64,000 nt of DNA, from assembly GCF_020382885.2 (NCBI RefSeq), contig NC_058513.1, forward strand, positions 7,448,774 through 7,512,773. Reading direction: 5' to 3'. Source of the DNA: Scatophagus argus. Taxonomy: Eukaryota > Chordata > Actinopteri > Scatophagidae. The first letter of the stretch is position 1. Each line of letters opens with the position of its first letter. Shown here one piece after another: positions 39,655 to 50,810 of the stretch. The position numbers were made by a program, and so were the translations under genes. The notes under the pieces are model-generated. The model ran no database searches and was not told where the DNA came from. It worked only from the letters and a program-made list of their open reading frames with translations.

Positions 39655-42600
39655 ATGTACAGTTCAACATCCAACAACGAAGTCCTGCGGTCGGAGGAAT
39701 GTTCTGGTAGCAGCAGTAACCTTTGGCTCCACCGTAAACACGATGTTAGCCTGATAAGTTTGGCAAGCGAAGAGGACGATGAAGTACAGTTTGACAGTAA
39801 GCAGCTTTTCTCCTTAATGTTGTTGCCTAGCGGAGGTTAGGGTTTACTGATCCTTACCGAGTTGGCTTTGTTAGAGGCTATCCCTTATTACCTAACACAG
39901 TAATGTCAGATTAAAACATCTGATTCCGGGTAGTTTGACTTTAAAACTATATTGCCAGGGGCGTAGTTGAAGAAATAAAGGCCATGTGATCCATGTGACT
40001 CTGACCGCCCCCTCCACTCGCCCTATCATTACTCTGTAGATATCAGGCATCTCATTTGAATGTCAGTTATTGCTTAACCATGCACCTATGTCCATTTTGT
40101 TAAATGGTTTAATAATAATAATAATTATTATCATTATAAACAATATGAAATCTTCTGTGGTTAATAAAAGGCAGAGTTTGTTGAATTTCTGTTCACACCT
40201 GTACTACATACATATCTCATAAGTTGTTGTTGTACCATATTTTTGTACTTGTACTTCAGAGTAATCCTCCTGTAATGTAACGTTGCAGTCAAGTGTTCCA
40301 TTATTACGTGTTTTGGCTGTGAAATGTATTTTCATTCATACATGATTTACTGTTTTCCTCGGCCTAGTATCTCATCCTATTCATCCTAGACTGTAAGTCT
40401 TCAAGGGTCATCTTTACATCATATAAATAACCTCTCAAGTAAAGATATAAATATGTATCCAGTTCTGTTCTCTCATTCATGAAGAGAAATTATATCAAAT
40501 CTATTAAAGGCCTCCAAAGTTGACTGCAATGACTGTGCATATTTCCCCCAGAATAGTTGCAGTCTGATGATATGAACAACTAGACAACCTGACAAGTTTG
40601 TTTCATTTCCTAACAGAAATATAATTCACAGTGTAAGAAGGTCTTTTGGATATGCTAATTCTTTCTATACAGCTTAACCATAAACAACAGGCTTAAAGGG
40701 GTATTCCAGCAATTTGATACTGCACATTCATGAAGTAGGAGGACTTGAGCATAACAAACTAAAAATAGAGCTCCATGGCGTCTCTCTTTACTCTGGTTAA
40801 ACCCAACCAATTTGAAACTGCTTCCCCACAATTTATAATGCAGTTATTGCATTTCATATTTGAAGCCTTGAGCCAAATTTTATGATGACATCATCAGGGA
40901 TATTTTGTCAGACAGAAAGCTCCCTCCAGAGCCAAGGAAAACTTTATACAGCTAAGTTGTACCCCCCTCCCCTCTCCCCAAATGATGTATAAATTGTCAT
41001 ATGTGAAATGAAAGAGATGAAACTGCTCCTCCTTCCCACTGAGTTTTGTCTCAGCTTGGTTGTGTTTGTAGAGTACAGTTAGGTGGAGGAGGCTGGTGTC
41101 TGCTGGAACAGGCAGATAAGCCTTTTTTGCTGTGCACGCCCCCCGCCCCCCAATGTATAAACAAGATGAGCTCATTTTTGCCTTGGATGTGAAAAGGATA
41201 ATCATTTTAAGAGCTCCAAGTGCTGAATATTGAACCATTGTTTTTATAGAGGAAAATGGACCTAGGAGACAAAAACCTTGTTGAAATGATAGCAAAAGTT
41301 ATTGAAGAAGGTAAGACTTTAGAGGAGAAATATTGTTGTTATATCTGACTTTAGTGAGAGTTAAACAAGGCAAATATTATGTGAGCTGTTGTTTGGTGCT
41401 GCAAACTCATTTCTTACTTTCTTTTTTGTGGCCAGCTTCAGACACTGATGATAACCGTGAAGTGTTGATGACGGGTGGAAATAATTACCTGTCTATACAG
41501 GAGTTTGCCTCTGCAATCCCCAACCACCTACTCCTGGGGTCTCTACTGGAGCACCTGTGCTTTGTCTATGAGAGCAATCCAGCACGCTCACGTATGCTGT
41601 TTAAAGGTATGTAATGAGGTGTTGTACAGCAATTGACTGCTAGTTTAAAAATTATGTATGTCTTTGCTGACATTACATTGGGATGAGTGAGGTATTTTGA
41701 GATTATTGTTTGTTATTAATTCCAAATTCAGTGTCAGATTATTCTGTTGTCCTTCTGACAGTCATTGGCCAGCGTTTAGCCGCCATGAACCTCCTCTCAC
41801 CTTTGGCTGTAAGCGATGAGTTCAGCACTGTCAGACTTCAGCACAATCGGGCCTTCACTGAGCTGCTTCATGCTGCCAGCTCCTCACTGTATCCACAGGT
41901 AACTGGACAAATTGCCACCATATCCACCAGTTTTCTTTATAGCTGATGATAATGTTGGCATTTTCAATGTTGGGACTAATCAGTTTTTTCAACTAATCGT
42001 GTTCATTTTGCAGGGGCAACAGTGTCTCGGCGCAACACATAATCCTGTAGTTAGGTAGGTTGGACTTTGAGCAGCTTTTAATGTTTAGCTGCTTCAAATT
42101 TTTTTTTTATTATTATTACACAAGGTTACACAGTGTACACACTCATAATACCACCTGCTGCAAACAACAGCGCATAAGACGAAGAGAAAGAAAAAAGAGA
42201 GAAAAAAGGGGCATTTCCTAAGAGATATCTGTTTTTTGTTTTTCCACAGACCTGAGGAGGGACTGTTTCAAGCGCAGACATCCCGGTACCTTAGTGAATT
42301 TGAAGAAGTCTGCAGACTTGGAAAAGGATCATATGGAAATGTTTTTAAGGTATTTAACTGTGCAACTGCATACTATTTTATTCAACTCCTCTCAAGAAGA
42401 AGAGTTGAGTTTCTAAATACATACATGTTATCTCTGACATCATCTTGTAGGTTATGAACAAACTGGATGGACAGTATTATGCTGTGAAGAAAATTCTCAT
42501 CAAAAAAGTCTCAAAGGACGACTGCATGAAGGTGGGCCATCAGTGTTATCCATACAACGCTATTATGTCCAAGTACAGCAATATAATACTATACTATACA

Positions 42601-45600
42601 TTATAATGCTAATAATTGTATTATTTTATGTTGCTGTAGGTCCTCAGGGAAGTCAAAGTGTTGTCCAGTCTGCAGCATGTAAATGTTGTGGGCTATCACA
42701 CTGCGTGGATGGAGCATGTTCAACCTGCACCATGTGAGTATTGACCTGCTGTCCTGTGACAAGTTTGTGAGTGAAGTTACAATCCAAGAAGACCGTTGTT
42801 ATCATAAGTTAAGCCTCATGTGAAAAACAATTCTGTTGTAGATCCTGAGTCTGGCCTGCCTGCACTGGGATCACCTGGAGCACAAGACAGGTAGGATCCG
42901 ACATTAACAATCTTACAGTTTTTCTTATTCACTTATAAGAAAAACACTATAGTATTTATATTGGCATATGTGGATGCAATAATAGTCATTTTTACTTTAC
43001 ATTCACAGTTTTGATGAGAGCTCTGGCAGCAGTGACACCAGCTCCTCCATTGTTTTTCAAAGCCTCAGTCATGCAGAGACAGATACTGCCCAAAGTGCAA
43101 AAATACCCCCAAGGGAGATGCAGCCTGTCAGAGCTTTAGTTTCAACCCAAGAGAAGGGCCAGGTGGTGTGTCCCAAGACAATGCGCCGTATCCCCAAGAA
43201 CTATGTCCCCTGTGTGTTCCTGGGACAGGGAGAACCCCTGAGAAGTTCCAAATGTCCTGCCACAGGCTGGGACAGCTCGGCACTCCTAGAGGAACAGTCC
43301 AGCAGAAGTAGCATCGAACTGAACAACAACTCCCTCATCAACAAGGAGTGTCAGCAGTGGCCTGACATTCGCACAAGGAAACCTTCTAAAGAGGCATGTG
43401 TCCCAATAGGTTTTTCCATGATCAGACAAAGGATTGTTTTATGGCTTGCTGACAGCAATTCTTTTTTTTCTTTCAGAATACTTTTAAAAGTAAAATGCAC
43501 ACGTAAAATGTTTTCAGTTTTGGTTTGGCTGTATCTGCAGGTTCAGTTCCACCTGATGCTCTACATCCAGATGCAGCTGTGTGAGCGCTCACTGAAGGAC
43601 TGGATCTCTGACAGGAACACCAGGCCCAAAGAAGAACAGACCTCAAGATGTAATTTTTAATTGTGTTTATTACATTATTTGAAATTAGAGAATTATTTAA
43701 TGCCGATAATATATTTAATTTTTATTTTGAGATATACTAAAATATAAATGAAGAAAATAAATAGATTTTCTGTTTTTTTTTACCGTCAGGTCCTTATGGA
43801 TGCGTTGATACCGAACACACACTCAACCTGTTGAGAGAGATACTTGAAGGAGTGGAATACATTCACTCCAGGGGAATTATGCACAGAGACCTGAAGGTAA
43901 GCTGCTTCCATAGATTTTATTCAATCAGATGCAAGTCACGTGCAGTTTGTGGTGTTAAAGAGGAGCAATATCAAATGAGTTATAAAATGAGTTCTGTTCA
44001 CCATCCATCACAAAGGAAATGGGTAAATTCTCCCAGTAGCTGAATACAAAGTCATATTCACTCTGAGGTAGGATTTTTCTCAACTCCTCTTTCCTGTCTC
44101 TGACATGTTTCAGATAAATGACACTCTTACAAATATCCTGAAGCCTCCTTGGCTGTTGAATGAGCTTTAGTAGCTGGTCTCTCTGTTTAAAGAAACATGG
44201 CAGTGTCAAGGTCGAGGGCAGGTGGCCTTTGTGGTTATAGAGAGAGAGCGGGGAGGTCAGACTGAAGAGTTTCACCAGCAGAGACCTGTTCCTTACATTC
44301 GGCCTGTGGTTCAGGAACAGAAACAGACAGTTCTCCCCTGCTTTGCTCAGCTTATTGATGTTGGCTCCGTACCTGAGCAGCAGGTCTACCAGCTCCTCGT
44401 TGCCCATGCTGCACACCTCCTGTAAAGGTGTCATTCCAGCTTTGTTCACAGCGTTGACTTCGGCCCCGTGCTCGAGCAGCTCAGAGATGCAGCCATTGCG
44501 GTCTTCCATTGTTTTAGTGGTCTTCATAGCCACAGCCACAACAGCTAGGTGTAGAGGAGTGTTCCCAGAGTGCTTCACCCTCTTCAAAATAGTCAAGAAT
44601 TTAGTTTAATTTAATGTAGGATGGATGTAGAACATAAATCAAGTTTTTATGTTGTGCAGAACAAAATATACATGTGATTAAGACGAAGTCAGTATCTGGC
44701 AAGCGTTGGCAAATTACTGTCCATTAAACAGAAATTGTAGCACAGTTGATACTGTAAAAAATACAAAATTAGTAAAATATTTCAGTGAATTATAGTATTT
44801 TCAACAATTTTTTATTTGCTTGTCTGTCTGCCTCAAAAGAGAAATTGCCAAGTTGAATTGCAAACCTACACTATGGATTATGAGGGCTCGGTTACCCATC
44901 ATTCTTGTCTGTTGGCTTAGTATTTTTTTTGCTGAAATGTTATAAATTCTTACTTTTGTATTTTCTTTGTTGTGCTTGTCTTAGGTCAGAATTGTGTACC
45001 TTTTTTCATGACAGACTTTTTGACTTCCTGTAGCAGGAAGAGCACAGTTGTTACAGCACTGACATGACTTAGTTCTGTTCAGGTGCCCAAGTGAGCTGAG
45101 GAATATAGTTGTTATTTGTGAGTAATTACAGCTCTGCTACATGACTGCTGTGAAAGGGTCTTCTGTGTTTGTGTTTTGTGTGTTATTGCAAAAAAAAAAA
45201 ACCCCCAAAAAACACACAAACAAACCAAGGAACAACACGAACCATGTTGATGTCTGCTCCCTCTTTGATTAAACTGGCTATAATATCCTTATGGAGGATC
45301 CCAGCAGCCATATGGAGGGGCGTCATCCCACTGCTGTTGACAGCATTAACATCAGCACCATACTTGGTCAGAATACAGATCGCAGATAGTGCTGTGTAGC
45401 GTACTGATAGGTGGAGAGCTGTCTGGTGACTCTCCCCTTCCACCTAGAGATGAACCACAACACACACACACACACCTTATACAAAACATGTCTGAAGGAA
45501 TTACCAAAAAAATGCCATGTAAACATCACAAATTACTCATGCCTGTTAAATTTCACAGAAAGTGCAAAAAAATAGACTAAACATCGATTTGCTATAAGAA

Positions 45601-48600
45601 AAACTTTTCACCTCCGCATTGACGTCGGCGCCGTGCTCACAGAGGAGCCGTAGACAAGCCTCTGCCTGCGTACACGCATCAGTCACAGCAGTCTTAACTT
45701 TGGGACCTGGTGTTGGCCAACTAGTTATCACCAAGTGCAGACTTGTCAGACCGAGTCGATCCCTGTGACACAAACAGAGACAGATGAAAACAGTGCAGAT
45801 GGAGATGTTTTTTTATTAAGAGATAAAAGGAACTAGCGGTGTGCGTCACTTTGCTGTTGTCACGGGAAGTCATCGAGTTGCGTAAATGAAATTAGACCCT
45901 TGTTGTATATATAATGTTCTTTGTTTTAGGAAATAAACTAAACAATCTTACTGGAATTAATTCTTTTTAACAGCTCTTCCTGAGTTATTTTTATTTTGTT
46001 TATTTGTGAGAGACCCATCTAACACTGTAGCACTGATGGCCGGGATGTGTGGTGTTTGTGTTTATATCTGTATTCTTGTTCGTGTGTGTGTGTGTTTAGA
46101 CCTTGTTTCAGGGTCTGCCCCTGCTGACAGCAGGCTCTGTATGCTTTTTACTTTTCTGTAAGAGGCAGCCAGATGAAGGGGAAGGATAGCGAGGCCCTAA
46201 GGCAAAACATGACAAGACAAGACAAGACAAACTGGAATACTCAACAGTACAAATATGTTGCAATTTAACACTACAAAAAAATGCTTTCTTTTTTGCTTTT
46301 TCTGTTGCTTTCATCAGTTAAATTGTCACACTGTAGTAGTAACACATGACAGTTATGAGTCATCGTTGACCTTCTTGTGGTTATCAGTGTCTAGATTTAA
46401 TTAATATAAAAAATATAACATTTCAGTTCACGTGACAATTCTTGCGGAGTGAAATTTCTTTCAAACTTATTTATTTATTTATTTATTTTAATGATTGTAT
46501 TGTTGCAATTACCTTCCAGAAATCTTCTCCAGGTGCACTGTCTCGTGTGTTGATGAGAAAGTCGCTGCCATACTTTTTTGTCATGTCTTCTATATGTTCC
46601 AAGTCTTCATCCATAACGGCAGTATAGAATTCATTGTTGTGAAATTTGGTAATGTTTGCGCTCCTATCCTGGTGCTCCTTGTTCTCCTCCAACATGATCA
46701 GGTAGTGCCGCTTCACTGATGTCTGTGTTTAGTTTTTCTCGAGGTGTGCCGTGGTTGAAAGCTGGTTATTCTGGTTTGCAGATACAAGTTGCCGCGGCAC
46801 TTTAGTTAATTTGAAAGTCTAAGGCAGTCTGAATCATAATGTTTACTAGCCACTTCTCTTTCCTGAGTTTTGTAATTTCAGGAGCTGCTTCTCTATTCTG
46901 TGTTTGGTGTTTTCAGTCAGTGTGATTGCATCATGTAGGTTGGAGACTTAAATTTCTAAGTTTGATGCAAGGTCTTCCTGTCACAACTGATAACTTCTTG
47001 CTGCATGCGGGGCCAGTTATGGGGACTGGTGACATCCTTCCCCCTTGCTGGCCTGTTTATATATCACTGTGTTTGTGTGTTTGTAAAGCACTTTGTAACT
47101 CTAGTTTTGATAAGTGCTATACAAATAACTTTATTTTATATTATTATTATCATTATTATGATGATTTTTAGGTTGTTCCAGGACATGTGTAGGAAACCAA
47201 GGTATTAAGGAATTGTAACTTTGCAAAAGCTTTTGTACTTAATAATTTAAAATGCAGGAAATAAATAACAGTGTTTCCAAATAGGAACAGAGTAGTTTAT
47301 GTGATATGAGCCTTTCTTGGGAGAATATATTAGAAGTACAAGTGTAGTTTTAGTGTAATGTTAAATAGTGTGAAGCTCTAAAATTATTGATTTCTGCCAT
47401 TCATATGTTGTGTGAAACACTGTGATGTCACACGCAAAAATGTTTGGTTTTTGCATCTTTACACCCAGTGACATATGGAACTGAGCCCTATATTTGTTTT
47501 TGTTTTTGTTTTGTTTTTTTCACAGCCAAGGAACATTTTCCTCCACGGTCATGACTGCCATGTTCGGATTGGGGACTTTGGGTTGGCCTGCAGGGATATC
47601 ATAATAGATGGCCATAAAAGCACAGCTTCTGTCAGCAGTGGTAATACTGCACCCCTGTTCTTATTTTATTTTCATGATATGTTACCTCACAGAGTCACCA
47701 CTAGATGGTGCTATTAGCTGTAAAGTCACATTTCTGGTGTATTTTGCAGATTCCTCACATACCACGGGTGTTGGCACATTTGTGTATGCTGCACCAGAAC
47801 AACTAAAGGGCTCCCATTATGATTCAAAGGTAAGAACATTAATGATATGACAAATATAAAAATTATTTCCTCTATGGTTATCTCTTCTATGAAAAGAAAC
47901 AAAAAGAAAAAAAAACTATGAGTTTAAACTTTATTTGTATTGTTGTTGTTCACCCAGTCTGACATGTACAGCATTGGTGTGCTGGCTCTTGAGCTATTCC
48001 AGCCCTTTGGGACGGAGATGGAACGGGTCCAGATACTTGGGGACCTGAGAGAGGGGAAAATTCCTGACTCGTTCTGCCACAGATGGCCAGTCTTGACCAA
48101 GTACATCATGAAGCTGACGAGTAAAGACCCGGGTGTTCGACCCACGGCCAGCCAACTTCTACAGTGTGAACTCTTCTGCAGTAAAGATATAGTATGTAGT
48201 TGTGGATATATTTACACTCTAAAAATGATTAATCTCCTATGATTTTTGAGCTGTTACAAGAAATTAAAGTTAGAGATTATTGATCTAAAATCTCCAAAGT
48301 ATGTATCAATCTGCAAACAAATGTAAATTCCATTTAGTGGTACTTCCACTGTGCAGCTTTTGTTTTACCGTATGTGTGGGCTCTCTGCATGTGTCACCTA
48401 AAGGTGCTCACTTACAGCTACTGTGAAATTTGTAATAAAAATCACCAATCAGTTTTAAGAATGTTTGCCCTTTTCAGGTAATCCATGGTTTGCAGAAAAG
48501 GGTTGAAGAGCAGGAGGAAGAGATCATGCAGCTGAGGAGACAGATCAGCCAGCTTCAGAGAGCAGAAGTCACAGTTCATTTCTCTGAGTCGGACAAGACC

Positions 48601-48603
48601 TGA
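39655..48603 (+). CDS. eif2ak1: EIF2AK1 (HRI), heme-regulated eIF2-alpha kinase
   Basis: HRI phosphorylates eIF2-alpha when heme is low or mitochondria are stressed, slowing translation. Exons: 39655-39796, 41436-41606, 41762-41898, 42014-42054, 42250-42349, 42451-42531, 42640-42733, 42842-42890, 43009-43393, 43541-43649, 43790-43896, 47526-47640, 47750-47829, 47958-48191 and 48478-48603, giving 656 residues. Kinase motifs are intact: glycine loop [10 protein letters not shown] (residues 187-196), Lys210 in YYAVKK, MHRDLK with Asp470, DFG at Asp489, and AAPEQL. A long acidic/Ser-rich insert (about 256-400) splits the kinase domain, as in the family. The Cys-Pro heme ligand motif is kept (CPY, Cys437). 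A coiled coil closes the protein ([19 protein letters not shown]). The first exon has little similarity to the mammalian N-terminus and is less certain. The exon ending at 43393 appears to use a GC donor. ankrd61 is nested in the 3.6-kb intron at 43897-47525. Confidence 0.93.
40695..41240. repeat. Possible dispersed repeat in eif2ak1 intron 1
   Basis: The segment starts with AAAGGGGTATTCCAGCAATT and contains ATAGAGCTCCATGG and CATGAAGTAGGAGGACTTGA, which recall a repeat often met in percomorph genomes. I see no coding content. The rest of the 1.6-kb intron is AT-rich and unremarkable. The assignment is from memory only. Confidence 0.35.
41250..41310 (+). other. eif2ak1: Candidate alternative exon of eif2ak1
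   Basis: The 61-base segment is framed by TTTTTATAG and GTAAGA. It holds an ATG whose frame ([18 protein letters not shown]) runs in phase into the next eif2ak1 exon at 41436. Joined after exon 1, however, it would change the frame and bring a stop. It may be an alternative first coding exon, a poison exon, or a chance pair of splice signals. Confidence 0.3.
43955..46695 (-). CDS. ankrd61: ANKRD61, ankyrin repeat protein nested in eif2ak1
   Basis: Exons on the - strand: 46695-46513, 46196-46102, 45762-45612, 45443-45243 and 44581-43955, giving 418 residues. Ankyrin-repeat signatures are clear: [51 protein letters not shown] with [20 protein letters not shown], then [12 protein letters not shown] and [16 protein letters not shown], followed by a non-repeat C-terminal region. 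The molecular role of this family is not known to me; ankyrin repeats bind proteins. The whole gene sits inside the intron of eif2ak1 between the exons ending at 43896 and starting at 47526, on the opposite strand. From memory the human gene is nested in the same way. The last acceptor (TTTTGAAG) is weak. Gene identity rests on sequence plus position. Confidence 0.88.
47083..47165 (+). repeat. LINE/SINE 3' tail-like fragment
   Basis: GTAAAGCACTTTGTAACTCT, GATAAGTGCTATACAAATAA and a trailing TTATTATTATCATTATTAT run are the hallmarks of the 3' end shared by many teleost non-LTR elements and their SINEs. Only a short fragment is left, in the eif2ak1 intron upstream of the DFG exon. Confidence 0.5.
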
Positions 48604-49365
48604 GCCTTAAAAATCTCAACTCTCCACAGACTGTCAAAACTTGATTTATTCTGCCACTGTTGTACTATGTGGTACTTACTGGAGAAGTGGTAGAGTGTGT
48701 GTGTGTGTGTGTGAGTGAGTGAGTGTGTGTGTGTATGTAAGCACTTGAGTGTGTCTTGTACACTTGGATGTAACAGTGCAATTATTTATCTTCATTTGAA
48801 TGTTCAATAAAACCCATTTCTGCTATGTCTGAAATATTATCGATCAGTTGAGATGTTGCTTTCAAAGTATTACACTTATTAGAACTTACTGAAAAGCTGA
48901 CATATATGCAGAATTTCCAAGGTATATTATGATTATTGTGCAGCTTCTTGATCCTGAAGAAGAAGAATCTGCCCTGTCAGCAAATTGGAAAGAATATTTA
49001 ATTATGGACATGAAATACAGTGTAACTGGATTTAGAAATCGGCATTTCAGCATAGATGCAGCGATCTGTGCTGTCCAATAATAATTGTGGAATCACTTGG
49101 AGTATAAGTTTCATGTGTATAAAACACACAATGCTGGTTGTACATCATGTACACAAAGGTCAGAGGTGTGTACATGCGACGGATCTTCCCGAAAGCCGTG
49201 CTTCTCAGAAAAACTGGCGAATGAGCCAATCAGAGACTTCGTTTCATTGCAGGTACCCGGATGTACCCGTGGGGCAATTAGCTACGTCATTGTTCACCGC
49301 CGGACACCCACTGGAAATAAGGAATGGATTTACAACCGCGATTAACGTATTCATAATAGATTCCA
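48604..49365. other. 3' UTR of eif2ak1 and spacer before usp42
   Basis: A GT-rich microsatellite lies at about 48695-48738. AATAAA at 48806-48811 is the likely poly(A) signal of eif2ak1. No gene is seen in the rest. An acceptor-free stretch ends at a GTGAGT donor at 49367, which may close an early noncoding exon of usp42. Confidence 0.5.
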
Positions 49366-49842
49366 GGTGAGTATGTTGTTGCTTTTACAGTGAAGTGGCA
49401 CTTTAACTGTGCAGCTGTAATATTTTGGTACGCCTGTGCCTCTGAGATTTGGTGTAGTAGCCTTACACCGGTCCTCTGTCATGTCGGAGAGAGCAGCGCA
49501 GTGAACACACACAGCCGCCGGTGTCGAGCCCCTCCTCTGTCTAGCTAGGAAGACGTCCCGTTACATGGGCCCACGCTTGTAAATTAAATCTGATTCGAGG
49601 TGGAAAAAAGCAGTCTTCAGCATTTAAAATAAATGGTTTCGTTTCTCCCCGCCATGTCAGTCAGCTTCCATCGTGTCGAGCTAGCTAGCAGCGTTAGCAT
49701 CAATATTGTCGCGCGATTGCAGCCGAACGTAATGTTAGCGTTCGATAGCTGTGTGTTATGTTCGCGGTTTCCATGGTGTCGGTTCCTTCACTCATTGTTC
49801 GCTCCTCATCAGTCATTCTGTTCCAGTCTTTGCCTAGAAAGG
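49366..49842 (+). promoter_or_regulatory. usp42: Promoter and noncoding first exon(s) of usp42
   Basis: The interval is richer in CpG than its surroundings and has no TATA box, as expected for a housekeeping gene. Two good donors, at 49367 and 49842 (both GTGAGT), suggest alternative noncoding first exons that splice to the coding exon at 52768. A GACGTC CRE-like core lies near 49551. Confidence 0.45.
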
Positions 49843-50810
49843 TGAGTTTTTAATCGGTGCTCCGTCTCCCACAATGGCTAACAGAGGTTTAATTCGTGTT
49901 TTATTGAGGTTTAGCGGCGGTGCGTGTTAAAGGCCTAGCAGCCGTCTGTTAGCCAACGTGAGCCACTATGTCGGAGCGGGTGGGAGGGAACAGCTGTTGT
50001 TGTAAACGTGCTTCCGACCAGGAAATTTCATCTGCCGGGTTTTTGAGTCAGTAACTTGCGTTTTGGTAACGTAAGTACGGTAAAATCATTGTATATTAGC
50101 TCCCAGAAATTGGTCGTGTTGAAAATTGAAGTTAACACCTTACTAATGTTTTCCGCCGACTGCTCTGTAAAGGAAAACTTACCAGGTGCCCTTAAATGGC
50201 TAATGTTTGTCATCACTTCAAGTAGAGCTACGATAATTCAGTTTTTAGATACAAGCGGTGGCCAAATGACAAATGTCTTAACTCGTTTCCTGTTATTATC
50301 TTGCTCATAGCTTTTTTGATACGTTTGAATAGTGTGCCAATAGTCAGCCAAGACTTTCCTCTGACATCAAGCCACTGTGCTCCCTTGTTTATTCATATTG
50401 CATGATGCTAGTTAATGACATGCAGCCAGAATTCCTTCAGACTGCTCCCACTCAGTTTGGTTACTTTGTCTTAGACATAAACAGTAGTTACCTGGATGTA
50501 ACGCCAGTTCTGTATTTCCGCCATGTAACTGCTATTTCTATTATCAGCATATAACAGGCTTTGATATTGGCTAAAACCTAAGGCCAACAGAACTGATTGT
50601 TATAAATAAACATTACAGTCTGCCCTGAACAGGTCAGACTGTAGACAGTAGATGTACACATAGGTCAGATCTATGGATGTTATCCAGTCATGTGGCTGGA
50701 TTGCACACCAGAAGCTGTCTGACTGTCGGCATGCAAAAAAGTCCTCTGTGCAATGTTGCTGTTCTGGACACGGTGATCCAGATCTGACTGTTTTTCCCAC
50801 AGCACACCTG

